Numbered from the stretch's first letter, positions 35,905 to 44,842 are shown. The stretch is DNA of 64,000 nucleotides from Yaniella flava (GCF_039529295.1 NZ_BAAAMN010000010.1:19935-83934); one strand, 5' to 3'. Made by a program: numbers and translations. The notes: generated from the letters alone by a model not told the origin.

Positions 35905-37041
35905 CTAGGCCTCGGGATCCCATACCGTGTGCGGCACGAAGACCTCACCACGGCTCAGCAACCTAGCGGTACGCGTGTTGCCTGAGGCCACCACCGCACC
36001 GGTGTCATCGAGATCCAGCGACGTTTCAAAAATGCCGGATGGATGTTCGATGCCGAGCGTTTGCTGTCGGCCCGTACCGGCAGTGCCCACTTCGGCTGCG
36101 ACGGAGCCTTCCATCATCAGGGCGGTAGCCACGGTCACCGCAGCGAGTACCCCGATCGATTCGTGCACCCGGTGTGGGATAAAACTCCGCGTAGACAATG
36201 CCCCACCGGCCATGGGCGGCGACACCAAGGTCATTTTTGGATACGATGCTTCCGTCACGTCACCAAGGCCCATCCGCTCTCCAGCCAGCAGGCGGAGCTG
36301 CTCGACGCGCTGCTTGAGCTCGGCGTTATCGCTGAGCTCAGCGACCGATTCATAGCCGCTGACGCCAAGATCTGTGGCACGGATAATCACTAAGGGTTGG
36401 CCGTTATCTATCAACGTCACCCGATAGGTGTCGCCGCCCACGGCTAAGTCATCACTCACGTTTCCCGTTGGCAGCAGTGCCCCGGTCAATGATCCTGCAG
36501 TATTGAGGAACCGAATCTCCACTGGTGATGCAGCGCCCGGCACTCCGGCAATGGCCGTGTTGCCCGAATACTGGACAAAGCGGTGCCCGTCGAACTCGGG
36601 GGTGTGAATGGTAATGCGTGCGATGAGCCCCGTATTGGTGGTTCGCACGACGGCTTCGGTGACATCCTTTTCGGGTTGCAATAAACCTGACTCCACCGCA
36701 AATGGCACCACTGCCGCCAGCATATTCCCGCAATTGGCACTCGTCTGAACAGTCTCGCCATCAGTCTGAAGTTGCGCAAAGGTGAAATCGAGATCAACAC
36801 CGTCGTACTCGGAGCACTCCACAATCGCGGCCTTGGAAGTCAGCGGATGTCCGCCACCAACACCGTCTACCTGCAGGGGATGCGGACTGCCCATGATCGC
36901 CAGTAGCACGGCATCACGTAGCTGTGGGTTGCGTGGCAAATCAACTGCCCGAAACATGGGGCCGCGCGAAGTACCGCCCCGCATGAGGTGAAATGGGATC
37001 GCTGTTTGATCCCCAACGCGACGCACTGCACGAGAGCTCAT
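35905..37041 (-). CDS. galD: 4-oxalomesaconate tautomerase (GalD/PrpF family)
   Basis: A 378-residue PrpF-fold isomerase: MRGGTSRGPMF near the N-terminus, the active-site Cys in SANCGNMLAAVVPFAVE, and GALLPTGNVSDDL. GalD interconverts keto and enol tautomers of 4-oxalomesaconate, making the form the hydratase uses. The protein family also includes PrpF aconitate isomerases, but the neighbouring ligJ and ligK homologues make the gallate-pathway role the best reading. AAAGGAAG precedes the ATG. It is the first gene of the minus-strand operon and diverges from the GntR regulator. Confidence 0.85.
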   Translation of the reverse strand: MSSRAVRRVGDQTAIPFHLMRGGTSRGPMFRAVDLPRNPQLRDAVLLAIMGSPHPLQVDGVGGGHPLTSKAAIVECSEYDGVDLDFTFAQLQTDGETVQTSANCGNMLAAVVPFAVESGLLQPEKDVTEAVVRTTNTGLIARITIHTPEFDGHRFVQYSGNTAIAGVPGAASPVEIRFLNTAGSLTGALLPTGNVSDDLAVGGDTYRVTLIDNGQPLVIIRATDLGVSGYESVAELSDNAELKQRVEQLRLLAGERMGLGDVTEASYPKMTLVSPPMAGGALSTRSFIPHRVHESIGVLAAVTVATALMMEGSVAAEVGTAGTGRQQTLGIEHPSGIFETSLDLDDTGAVVASGNTRTARLLSRGEVFVPHTVWDPEA

Positions 37042-37084
37042 GTTCTTCCTTTACTGTGGGTGTCCTCACACAAGACTATCTGCC

Positions 37085-37107
37085 AACAAGATTGTTTACA
37101 ATATTGT
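37085..37107. promoter_or_regulatory. Probable GntR operators in the galD/GntR divergent region
   Basis: Two adjacent inverted repeats, AACAA-ga-TTGTT (37085-37096) and the perfect palindrome ACAATATTGT (37098-37107), lie 44 to 66 bases upstream of galD and about 80 bases from the GntR gene. Such symmetric AT-rich sites are typical for FadR/VanR-type GntR dimers. Confidence 0.5.
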
Positions 37108-37188
37108 TCATGCTTTTGTTGAGTATCTAGCTCCGGTGACTATCATGGAGTCAACGGCAAGCATTCCCTCAGCCATTGGAGACCGGCT

Positions 37189-37851
37189 ATGGCAAGCAAC
37201 GCATCGCAGGCAACCGAGACAAAAGAAGCACTATCGCTAACAGATCGGTTGCGACAAGATATCGTCACGGGCAACCTGGTCCCGCACCAGCGCCTGGTTG
37301 AAACCGATGTCGCAGAGGAACATGGCGCATCTCGTGGCGAGGTTCGGCTTGCGCTCAATGAATTAATCACCGAGGGTCTGGTCGAGCGCATCCCCAATCG
37401 AGGTGCACGGATCCGGAAGGTCTCCCGGCAAGAAGCACTTGAGATTACCGAGGTTCGTGGTGCGGTTGAGTCATTGTGCGCGCGGAAGGCTGCAGAGAAA
37501 ATCAGTGATGAACAAGCCCAAGACTTGCGCGATATTGGTACGCAGATGGAAACGGCAGTCGAACGCGGTGCTCGCGATGAGTATTCAAACCTCAACCGTC
37601 AGCTGCATAATTTCATCATCGAGATCGCTGAGCAACCGACAGCTGCTCAGACCATCAGACGCTTACGCGGCCAGGCGATTCGGTATCACTTTCAGCTCTC
37701 CACCCAGCCGGATCGACCACAGGTGTCGCTACCGCAACACTTGGCCATCATTGAGGCCATCTGCGCACGCGACTCGGAGCTTGCTGCGACCGCGATGCAT
37801 GCACATCTAACCTCTGTCACTCAGGCAATTGCTGACTCAACCAGCGTCTAA
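37189..37851 (+). CDS. GntR family regulator (FadR/VanR type)
   Basis: The 220-residue protein has an N-terminal winged helix (LTDRLRQDIVTGNLVPHQRL, EHGASRGEVRLALNELITEG, RIPNRGARIRKVS) and a C-terminal FCD ligand domain (about 85-215). FCD regulators commonly repress aromatic and organic-acid operons until a pathway metabolite binds. It diverges from the galD-ligJ-ligK-dioxygenase operon, with paired palindromes between, and ends tail-to-tail with the PadR gene, overlapping it by 15 bases. A GGAGA sits a few bases before the ATG. Confidence 0.85.
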   Translation: MASNASQATETKEALSLTDRLRQDIVTGNLVPHQRLVETDVAEEHGASRGEVRLALNELITEGLVERIPNRGARIRKVSRQEALEITEVRGAVESLCARKAAEKISDEQAQDLRDIGTQMETAVERGARDEYSNLNRQLHNFIIEIAEQPTAAQTIRRLRGQAIRYHFQLSTQPDRPQVSLPQHLAIIEAICARDSELAATAMHAHLTSVTQAIADSTSV

Positions 37852-38442
37852 CGTCTCGGATGAGCCCGCCGCACCCAGAAGCGCCAGACCGTCTTGTGCC
37901 CATTCGATCTCGGCCTCAGCCTGCTTGAGAATACCCTCGTAGGCGAAAATTTTGAAACGCGTGATTCTGGCGTGCTCAGCGTGCGGGTACCGCGCAAGTC
38001 TGCGTTGATGAACTTCAGTCGTCCCCTCTCGGAGCTCCTGCATCTGATATTCTACGTCGGCAGCAACCTGGCGGTAATGCACCAGGTGTTCTTGCAGGCT
38101 ACGTCGAGCATCCGCGTCTTCAGCGAATTCAAAGTACGCTGCCCGGAGCCGCATGTCATTGCGCTCTGGTCGATAGGTGACAGGCTTTTCCTGCCAAGCA
38201 CGCAGATAGACCATACCCGCGTCAGTAATCGCGTACTCGGTTTTCGTTGCCCCTTTGGAACCCCACGGCACCGGGTAACCGGTGATGAGCTCTTCCGCCT
38301 GCATTTTCTTCAATTCCGGATAAATTTGCGAATCTGGGGCATGCCACAAAAACCCCACCGAAGAGTGGAAGTTCTTAGCGAGGTCGTATCCGGTATGTGG
38401 ACCCGACGACAAAAGGGTAAGCAGTGCAGATCGTAAACTCAT
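37837..38442 (-). CDS. PadR family regulator
   Basis: The 201-residue protein has the PadR winged helix (SLRSALLTLLSSGPHTGYDL, SQIYPELKKMQAEELITGYP) and a C-terminal helical dimerisation part (Vir_Reg-like, about 95-195). PadR repressors respond to phenolic acids such as p-coumarate and ferulate in well-studied cases. It lies downstream of the O-demethylase/MetF genes in the same direction, after a hairpin, and is a natural candidate for their regulator. It overlaps the GntR gene tail-to-tail. Confidence 0.85.
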   Translation of the reverse strand: MSLRSALLTLLSSGPHTGYDLAKNFHSSVGFLWHAPDSQIYPELKKMQAEELITGYPVPWGSKGATKTEYAITDAGMVYLRAWQEKPVTYRPERNDMRLRAAYFEFAEDADARRSLQEHLVHYRQVAADVEYQMQELREGTTEVHQRRLARYPHAEHARITRFKIFAYEGILKQAEAEIEWAQDGLALLGAAGSSETLDAG

Positions 38443-38493
38443 GGTGACCGTAGTGTAATCGAGACAGTGAGCGGCGAAGCGCTATGGAAGAGA

Positions 38494-38529
38494 CGTCGCG
38501 GCCGCATCCGGCTGGATACGACCGCGACG
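38494..38529 (-). terminator. Hairpin downstream of the O-demethylase gene
   Basis: Inverted repeat CGTCGCGG / CCGCGACG with a 20-base loop that can pair further, between the demethylase stop and the PadR start. No T run follows, so termination strength is uncertain. Confidence 0.5.
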
Positions 38530-38540
38530 AGAAATGAGGT

Positions 38541-39938
38541 TTAGGCTGTGCGCCATCCGGTCTGGTATGACTCACGCGCAACCGTCGAGTACGGCACCGG
38601 TGAGACAACAGCACGAACCGTTTTTTGCTCGTGCGGTTCGACCGAGAGTTTGGCTGAGCCACCATCCGGCTCGCCCCAGGTGACGGAGAGCTCTGCACCT
38701 TCAGGCACGTTGGCATCGACGGTGGCCAGCGACAGACCGCGCCGCTCATTTGCGGTGTAGCCGGTAAACATCGAGACCCCGACGACGTTGCCGTCCGCGT
38801 CGGTGACCTTGTCGTAGTTGGAGGCGCCGTAGTTGGCCAGTGGGAGGTCAAAGAACTTGTAGTTCGGGCCGTCAACGTTCAGCGGTGCTGCGACAACTTC
38901 CTTGAGGTCGTCGGCGTTCCATTCCAGGGTGACTTTGCGACGCTGTTTGTCTTTGTCGATGGCTTCCAAAGCGTTTCGGCCGATGAAGTCGTGATCGTAT
39001 TTCACGAAGGAACCGTAGCCAATCTCCCAAGGATTCACATAGTAGTCTTCGATGTTGTCGGAAATGAATGAGCCGGCCAGTGGTGCGGTGGCCTCGTAGG
39101 AGTCTGCTCCCAGCCATTCGCGGTAGCCCTTTTCCGCTGCGCCCGAGTAGATGCCCGGCAGTGGGGACGGGATCCAACCGGATTCCAAGGTGTTCGTCGC
39201 ATAGGCACGTGAGCCGACTGGCAGCAGACCGAATTCAGCACCTGCTTCGATGATCGCATTGCGTACGCGGGCGTGGTGTTCGTAGGGACCATAGATTTCC
39301 AGACCCGGAGCACCAGCCATGCCATGACGCAGAGTGCGAACCTTGAGTCCATCGATGTTCATGTGGGACATGCGGAAGAACTTCAGTTTTTCGACTTCAG
39401 CGCCATTGAGCTTGTTGATAACATCCCAGGCTGCGGGGCCCTGAATCTGGAAGCGGAAGAGTTCGCGGGAGACGGCATCACCATAGGGACGTGATGGGGA
39501 ACGACGGTCCACCTGCAGATCAAGGTTCTTATAGTCACCTGCTTCGGCGTGGTACATCAACCAGTTGGTGACGGGCGCACGGCCGACGTAGGTGAATTCG
39601 TCTTGTCCCTCACGGAACAGGATGCCGTCACCAACCACGGCACCAACCGAGGACACCGGCACATACTGTTTGGCCATGTCGATCTCGAAATTTGCCACCG
39701 AGTTGATGGCGGTGTCCGAAATCAGGTTGATCGCGTCGGAACCGGACAGGAATACCTGGTCCATGTGGTGCGACTGGTCGTAGAGCACCGCAGCGTCACG
39801 CCAGGCGCGCTGCTCGTTGATCCAGTTACCGAAATCCGCTGGAACAACCGGGTAAATGTAGGAGCCGGTTTGTGCATTGCGTAGCAGATCGACCGCGGAT
39901 TGTTGGTTGAGCAGGTCCTGAAGAGAGTTTGCCATCAT
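38541..39938 (-). CDS. ligM: Tetrahydrofolate-dependent aromatic O-demethylase (LigM/DesA type)
   Basis: A 465-residue member of the GcvT/aminomethyltransferase family: DQSHHMDQVFLSGSDAINLI, VGRAPVTNWLMYHAEAGDY, RFQIQGPAAWDVINKLNG, APGLEIYGPYEHHARVRNAI and NPWEIGYGSFVKYDHDFIGR. LigM moves the methyl group of vanillate or 3-O-methylgallate to tetrahydrofolate, and DesA does the same with syringate; the sequence alone does not choose between them. The ATG at 39938 has AAAGGTG upstream; the frame to 40034 would run into the metF gene. Sixteen bases separate it from metF, which would recycle the 5-methyl-tetrahydrofolate formed. Confidence 0.85.
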   Translation of the reverse strand: MMANSLQDLLNQQSAVDLLRNAQTGSYIYPVVPADFGNWINEQRAWRDAAVLYDQSHHMDQVFLSGSDAINLISDTAINSVANFEIDMAKQYVPVSSVGAVVGDGILFREGQDEFTYVGRAPVTNWLMYHAEAGDYKNLDLQVDRRSPSRPYGDAVSRELFRFQIQGPAAWDVINKLNGAEVEKLKFFRMSHMNIDGLKVRTLRHGMAGAPGLEIYGPYEHHARVRNAIIEAGAEFGLLPVGSRAYATNTLESGWIPSPLPGIYSGAAEKGYREWLGADSYEATAPLAGSFISDNIEDYYVNPWEIGYGSFVKYDHDFIGRNALEAIDKDKQRRKVTLEWNADDLKEVVAAPLNVDGPNYKFFDLPLANYGASNYDKVTDADGNVVGVSMFTGYTANERRGLSLATVDANVPEGAELSVTWGEPDGGSAKLSVEPHEQKTVRAVVSPVPYSTVARESYQTGWRTA

Positions 39939-39954
39939 GGCACCTTTCGTATCG

Positions 39955-40818
39955 TTAGAGGTTTTCAGTAAAGTCTTTGGCCCATTCGGCGGTGTTCGTG
40001 ATCCCGCCGAATGTGTAGAAATGGACGCTAACATCGCCCTGGAAATTGGTTTCCTGGGTCGTAGAGGCCAGCTCGTTGAGGAATTTATCTGGACCGGCAG
40101 TGCCGATCAGGTTGGTAAGCGAAAAGCCGTATTTCAGGGCAACGCCTGCCGATGCTCCTACCCCGAAACGCTTGGCGAATTTGAGTAGTCGACGAATCCC
40201 CGCGGGGCCTGGCACACCAATGCGTACCGGGGCGGTGATGTCTTTGGCGGCCAGGTCGTTGAGCCATGCGGCGACAGGGTCGATGTCAAAGCCAAACTGG
40301 GTGATGATACCCGAGGATAGATTCTGCTCGGTCAGGGCGGAGAGCTTATGTTGGGTTTCACGCAGAAAATCGTCATCGGCCATGTGCTGATGGCCTTCCG
40401 GGTAGCCAGCAATCGAGACTTCTTCGACACCAAACTCAGGAAAAACACCTGATTCAATCATCTCCAACGCGGAACCATATGGCCCCATCGGTTCTGCTGG
40501 GTCGCCACCAACCGCGAAAACATGCTTGGCTGCATCGACGTCGGCGAGTGCCTGAAGAAATTCTTTCAGCTCGGCTTCACTTTCGATGCGACGTGCCGAG
40601 ATGTGCGGCACGGGAACGAATCCGAGATCTTTGACGGCCTTGGCCGCAGTCACCCGCATATCGAGATCCTCGTTGCCAAGAAACGTCACGTTGATCCGAG
40701 TGCCTTGAGGCAGCAGCGGTGCTGCCTCACGCACAGCATCGACGTCTTTGCCGGTCATTTCTAGGGAAAAGTCGTGCATCAACGCTTGAGCTGACGTGTC
40801 AGTGCTTGAGGGGGACAT
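39955..40818 (-). CDS. metF: Methylenetetrahydrofolate reductase-like protein (MetF family)
   Basis: A 287-residue TIM-barrel protein: PQGTRINVTFLGNEDLDMR, PVPHISARRIESEAELKEFL, HVFAVGGDPAEPMGPY, EVSIAGYPEGHQ and SSGIITQFGFDIDPV. In operons with THF-dependent O-demethylases, MetF oxidises the 5-methyl-THF product back to methylene-THF, returning the methyl carbon to C1 metabolism. Coupling to the ligM-like gene (16 bases) supports that role over methionine synthesis. I start at the ATG at 40818 (AGGTTTTCCA upstream); the longer frame has no ribosome site. The family's usual FAD is assumed. Confidence 0.85.
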   Translation of the reverse strand: MSPSSTDTSAQALMHDFSLEMTGKDVDAVREAAPLLPQGTRINVTFLGNEDLDMRVTAAKAVKDLGFVPVPHISARRIESEAELKEFLQALADVDAAKHVFAVGGDPAEPMGPYGSALEMIESGVFPEFGVEEVSIAGYPEGHQHMADDDFLRETQHKLSALTEQNLSSGIITQFGFDIDPVAAWLNDLAAKDITAPVRIGVPGPAGIRRLLKFAKRFGVGASAGVALKYGFSLTNLIGTAGPDKFLNELASTTQETNFQGDVSVHFYTFGGITNTAEWAKDFTENL

Positions 40819-40937
40819 TGGAAAACCTCGCTTATTGTTGGAGCAGAATTGCCCCAAATCGATGTCGCACATCACACACTATCTATGTACATAGTGAGTT
40901 GCAATACTTTTGATAGAAATTCTTGCACTCATGAGAA

Positions 40938-40971
40938 GAGCCACCCGCTCCCATTAGGGATCGGGTGGCTC
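40938..40971 (-). terminator. Terminator between binding-protein gene and metF
   Basis: Stem GAGCCACCCG / CGGGTGGCTC with a 14-base loop that can pair further (CTCCC/GGGAT), just after the stop of the solute-binding protein gene. It probably separates the importer transcript from metF-ligM or reduces read-through. Confidence 0.75.
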
Positions 40972-40997
40972 CTTTCACTCGATATTCGGCTTAGCGG

Positions 40998-41996
40998 CTA
41001 TGCATCCTCGTGCAGCAGTTCGTCGATGTTGACAGCTTCATCAATCAGGCCCGTCTCTTCGGAGAGCTCAATGATGCGTTGGATCGAGTCACGGGTCACC
41101 TGTTGTGGGAACTGCGGCATCGTCAGCTCGTCGACAACCTCTGGCTCGATCTCCGTATACTCCGACAGAATCGCTTTGGCATCATCGGGATTATCCTCTG
41201 CGTATTGCTGCGACTCTTTCATAGCGGCAATGAACGCATCGACGGTTTCTGGATCTTCTTCAATACGTTCCGTTGACGCGAAATATGCGGCAATGGTCAG
41301 ATCCTCGATCGGCTCGGCGTAAGGCGAGTAAATTTCGCGCGCACCAGTGTCCATGGCCATGGTCGCAAACGGCTCGACTGCCATGATGGCATCGACGTTG
41401 CCGGATTCAAGCTGACCGATCATATCCGGGAAGGCCACTTCGACAAGATCCATAGAATCACGATCGCCACCCTCTTGCCGCATGCCTTCCTTCAAGACCG
41501 TGTCGTTGATGTTATTCAGCGTATTGACGGCCACCCTATCGCCCTCGAGGTCAGCGATGGATTCAGTGTCTGAGTCTTCAGGCACCAGTAACGACGAAAA
41601 GTCATCCCCCGCTTCACCGGTAGTTTGTGGCCCCGGGGCCACAACCTGTAATGGCAGCCCCTGAGCTTGCCCAATGACTAATGACGTGATGTTGGAAAAT
41701 CCGAAGTCAAAATCGCCTGACTGTACGGCCGGGATGATCGCAGCACCCCCCTGGGCAAGCGTCAACTCGACATCGAGGCCATGCTCTTCGAAGATTCCTT
41801 CTTGCACACCGAGATAAATCGGCGCTACGTCAACAATGGGAATCACCCCGATGGACACCTCGGTGAGCCCGCCATCCTGTGCCGCCTCGTCACCTCCGGC
41901 TGGGGCTTCTTCGCCCCCACCACAAGACGTAAGTACCAGTAAGCCTGCAGCCGCAGCTGCAGCAAAACTGCCACGCAATCCAAGTTTTTTCATCAT
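40998..41996 (-). CDS. ABC transporter solute-binding lipoprotein (NitT/TauT type)
   Basis: A 332-residue lipoprotein: the signal ends LLVLTSC, followed by an acidic Gly-rich linker. The SsuA-like pattern IGVIPIVDVAPIYLGVQEG, QSGDFDFGFSNITSLV and QLESGNVDAIMAVEPF is clear. It would capture the ligand for the importer encoded directly upstream (ATPase at 42098, permeases at 43047 and 43820). Beside O-demethylase and gallate-pathway genes the ligand is likely an aromatic carboxylate, as for known NitT/TauT-type aromatic importers; that is inference. GAGGAGAAC precedes the start. It is a paralogue of the orphan at 17537-18517. Confidence 0.88.
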   Translation of the reverse strand: MMKKLGLRGSFAAAAAAGLLVLTSCGGGEEAPAGGDEAAQDGGLTEVSIGVIPIVDVAPIYLGVQEGIFEEHGLDVELTLAQGGAAIIPAVQSGDFDFGFSNITSLVIGQAQGLPLQVVAPGPQTTGEAGDDFSSLLVPEDSDTESIADLEGDRVAVNTLNNINDTVLKEGMRQEGGDRDSMDLVEVAFPDMIGQLESGNVDAIMAVEPFATMAMDTGAREIYSPYAEPIEDLTIAAYFASTERIEEDPETVDAFIAAMKESQQYAEDNPDDAKAILSEYTEIEPEVVDELTMPQFPQQVTRDSIQRIIELSEETGLIDEAVNIDELLHEDA

Positions 41997-42097
41997 GTTC
42001 TCCTCTTGCAGGTGTGAAACCTCAGCATTGTGTGAGGTATATCACAAGAGTATGTTTACTTGCATGTGAACGTCAATAGTTTTGCAAATAAACGCTT

Positions 42098-43003
42098 TTA
42101 GGCTTGAGCTTTGGCTGTGTCTGGGCGGAATCCTTCTTTGGCGAGTTGGATTTGTTCGTAGACGTGGTGGCGCAGTTCGCTGAAGCGTTGCGAGGAGCGG
42201 GTTTCTAATTGGTTGCGTTCAGTGGGAAGGTCGATTTTGATGTCTTGTTGGATCACGGTTGGTGAGGAGGACAGGATGACCACACGCTCGCCGAGGTAGA
42301 CGGATTCGTCGATGTCGTGGGTGACGAACAGTATGGTGATGCCCAGTTGGCTCCAGACGCGTCGGACGAGGTCTTCGAGGTCAGCGCGGGTTTGGGCGTC
42401 GACGGCGGCGAATGGCTCGTCCATGAGTAACACTTCTGGTTGATAGGCCACTGCGCGGGCGATCGCGACACGTTGTTGCATACCACCCGAGAGCTGCCAC
42501 GGATAAGACCGTGGCACGTGATCCAGGCCGACAGCTTGCAGGGCTTCGTCGACGACGTGGTTGCGTTGGGCTTTGTCCGTGCCTTGGACTTTCAAGGGCA
42601 ATTCGACGTTTTCTCGTACCCGCATCCATGGATACAGGGAGCGCCCGTATTCTTGGAAAACCACGGCCATATTCTTCGGCGGCCCCGTCACCACATTGCC
42701 AGCCAAGGTGACTTCGCCAGCGCTTGGTTCTAGTAGTCCGGAGATGGCCTTCAACAGTGTGGTTTTACCGGATCCTGAGGGTCCGACCAGGCAAGTGAGT
42801 TCGCCTTTGGGTAGGTCGAAGGTCAGGTTGCGCACGGCTTCAATGTCGCCGCCATCGGTGTGATAGATCTTTTTTAGGTTCCGCACCGATAGTAGCGCTT
42901 CGCCATCGGGCAGGGTGTGGCCAACTGGTAGTTGACCGTCTGGTGTCTCGGCGGTGCTGCCCTGGTTGATCACCGGGTTGTGGTCTTGGGGTGGAGTCGT
43001 CAT
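42098..43003 (-). CDS. ABC transporter ATP-binding protein (NitT/TauT type)
   Basis: A 301-residue ATPase: Walker A GPSGSGKTT, Q-loop FQEYGRSLYPW, signature LSGGMQQRVAIARA, Walker B LLMDEPFAAVD and switch His in FVTHDIDE. An unusual ~40-residue N-terminal extension (TPPQDHNPVINQGSTAETPD) precedes the catalytic domain. It energises the two permeases encoded just upstream and, with the binding protein downstream, forms a complete importer. It is in the same direction as its partners with short gaps, so all four genes read as one operon. Confidence 0.9.
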   Translation of the reverse strand: MTTPPQDHNPVINQGSTAETPDGQLPVGHTLPDGEALLSVRNLKKIYHTDGGDIEAVRNLTFDLPKGELTCLVGPSGSGKTTLLKAISGLLEPSAGEVTLAGNVVTGPPKNMAVVFQEYGRSLYPWMRVRENVELPLKVQGTDKAQRNHVVDEALQAVGLDHVPRSYPWQLSGGMQQRVAIARAVAYQPEVLLMDEPFAAVDAQTRADLEDLVRRVWSQLGITILFVTHDIDESVYLGERVVILSSSPTVIQQDIKIDLPTERNQLETRSSQRFSELRHHVYEQIQLAKEGFRPDTAKAQA

Positions 43004-43046
43004 AACAAGTATTTCCTTTACAACAGAAGTTCAGTGAGCTTGCGTG

Positions 43047-43820
43047 TTAGCCGGCGTTTTCCATCTCGCGCTGTCCGTGATACCACTTCAAGACGTTGCG
43101 CTCGACGATTTGGAAGATAAACGACATGATGACACCAATCAACCCCAGCACCACGATGCCTGACCACATTTCCGGGATCGCAAAGGACCGCTGGAACTGA
43201 ATAATGGTGTAACCAAGGCCTGCCGAGGAGGCGAACATCTCAGAGATCACCATCAAAATCAGCGCAATGGACAGCGACTGACGGATACCAGCCATGATCT
43301 GGGGCATCGCAGAGGGCAAGATCAGATACCGGATCCGAGCGAACCCATCGATGCGATAGGTATGCGAGGTATCAGATAGGACTTCGTCCATCGACCGCAC
43401 ACCTTCCACGGTGTTGAGCAAAATCGGCCAGACCGCGCCCAGCACGATGACTGCGATTTTCATGTCGTTGCCGATACCGATCAGCAACATAAACACCGGG
43501 ATCAACACCGGTGGCGGAATCGCACGGAAAAACTCCATGACCGGCTCGGTCAACTGGCGCAGCCAGCGGAAGGAACCAATCAACAACCCCACTACGATGC
43601 CCAGCACGATCGACAATAGGATGCCGGCCAACAGGTTGGTCACCGAGGGCAAGACATCCGACAGCATCCGGCCCCAGGTCCAGGTCGTGCTGAAGGCATT
43701 GGTCATTTGTTCCAGCGTGGGAACAAAGAAACTCGTCGACTGGGCAGACCAGACAATCCAAGCGGCGATGAGCAGCGCTGGCAGGCCCAAAATGTACAAC
43801 ATGGTTTTGATGTAACGCAT
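43047..43820 (-). CDS. ABC transporter permease (NitT/TauT type)
   Basis: A 257-residue inner-membrane protein of the SsuC/TauC family with about six helices and an EAA-like loop (DTSHTYRIDGFARIRYLILP) that contacts the ATPase. Its start overlaps the stop of the other permease gene by one base, so the two are translationally coupled. Two different permeases suggest a heterodimeric channel. Confidence 0.88.
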   Translation of the reverse strand: MRYIKTMLYILGLPALLIAAWIVWSAQSTSFFVPTLEQMTNAFSTTWTWGRMLSDVLPSVTNLLAGILLSIVLGIVVGLLIGSFRWLRQLTEPVMEFFRAIPPPVLIPVFMLLIGIGNDMKIAVIVLGAVWPILLNTVEGVRSMDEVLSDTSHTYRIDGFARIRYLILPSAMPQIMAGIRQSLSIALILMVISEMFASSAGLGYTIIQFQRSFAIPEMWSGIVVLGLIGVIMSFIFQIVERNVLKWYHGQREMENAG

Positions 43821-44842
43821 TATTTGACCTCCGAGCGGACCGAGGTGTGCCAGGACAGGATGCGACGCTCAACCGCTCGCACGACCATGTTGATTATGAC
43901 ACCCAATAGACCGGTTGCTAGCACCAGTGAGTACATCGACACATAGGCCCCACCGGACTGTGCCCGAGCAATCTCGGCACCCAGACCTGGGGTCCCGATG
44001 ATCAACTGGGCAGTAATGGCCAAAATCAGTGCGACCGCCGCAGCCAAACGAATGCCCGTCATCAAATACGGCAACGCGGTGGGGAAAATGACATACCGAA
44101 TCCGATTGACCATCCCCAACCCATAAGATTTGGCGGTATCCATGGCCACCGAATCCACATCCGCGACCCCGTAGAGCACCTGAATCAGCACCTGCCAAAA
44201 CGAGGCGTAGACAATGAGGAGCAGCGCGGATTCAATACCAACACCAAAGATCAGCACCGCCAACGGAATCAGCGCTACCGAGGGCACTGGACGCAAAAAC
44301 TCAATCGTCGAGTTCGTAGCCTTACGCAAGAAATTCGACGAACCAATGATGAACCCAAGGATTGCTGCCGAGACAACAGCGATGACCATGCCAATCGCCC
44401 AGGCCCGCATGGTATCCCACACCGCAACCCAGAACACCTGATCGGTGAACTTCTCCAACAGATCGGCAATGGCCGCCGAGGCGGGCGGCATAAACCGCTC
44501 ATCAACAACCCCCAGCACAGGTAACAGCTCCCACGCCACAAGAAACAGCAGCATCCCCGCCACGCCTAGTAAACGGTTGGTCCAGGTACGGCGTCGTTGA
44601 CGCACAGCACGCGCCTGCCCCGTACTGGTTTTCCGTCCGGTCGCACCGCGCTGGGCCGTCGAGACCGCGGGCGCACCAGGATCTGGACGGGTCGATGTGT
44701 CCAATCCAGCCGTGCGATACCCGGCAGGTAGATCATCACCCCCACCGGCCTCAACCCGGTGCAAATCCCGGGCTTGCCGCTGGCGATCCACCGCCTCATC
44801 ATCGCCCGGCGCAGGCCCCCGCGAAGGGTCGCGTTGTGTCAT
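43820..44842 (-). CDS. ABC transporter permease (NitT/TauT type) with long hydrophilic N-terminus
   Basis: A 340-residue permease. The first ~85 residues are hydrophilic and charged (TQRDPSRGPAPGDDEAVDRQ, then a basic RQRRRTW before helix 1), which is unusual for the family. The rest has six helices and the loop MDTAKSYGLGMVNRIRYVIF. It is the first gene of the importer operon. The ATG at 44842 follows GGAGAAACTT. A strong terminator of unclear ownership lies at 45005-45051, upstream of its promoter. Confidence 0.85.
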   Translation of the reverse strand: MTQRDPSRGPAPGDDEAVDRQRQARDLHRVEAGGGDDLPAGYRTAGLDTSTRPDPGAPAVSTAQRGATGRKTSTGQARAVRQRRRTWTNRLLGVAGMLLFLVAWELLPVLGVVDERFMPPASAAIADLLEKFTDQVFWVAVWDTMRAWAIGMVIAVVSAAILGFIIGSSNFLRKATNSTIEFLRPVPSVALIPLAVLIFGVGIESALLLIVYASFWQVLIQVLYGVADVDSVAMDTAKSYGLGMVNRIRYVIFPTALPYLMTGIRLAAAVALILAITAQLIIGTPGLGAEIARAQSGGAYVSMYSLVLATGLLGVIINMVVRAVERRILSWHTSVRSEVK

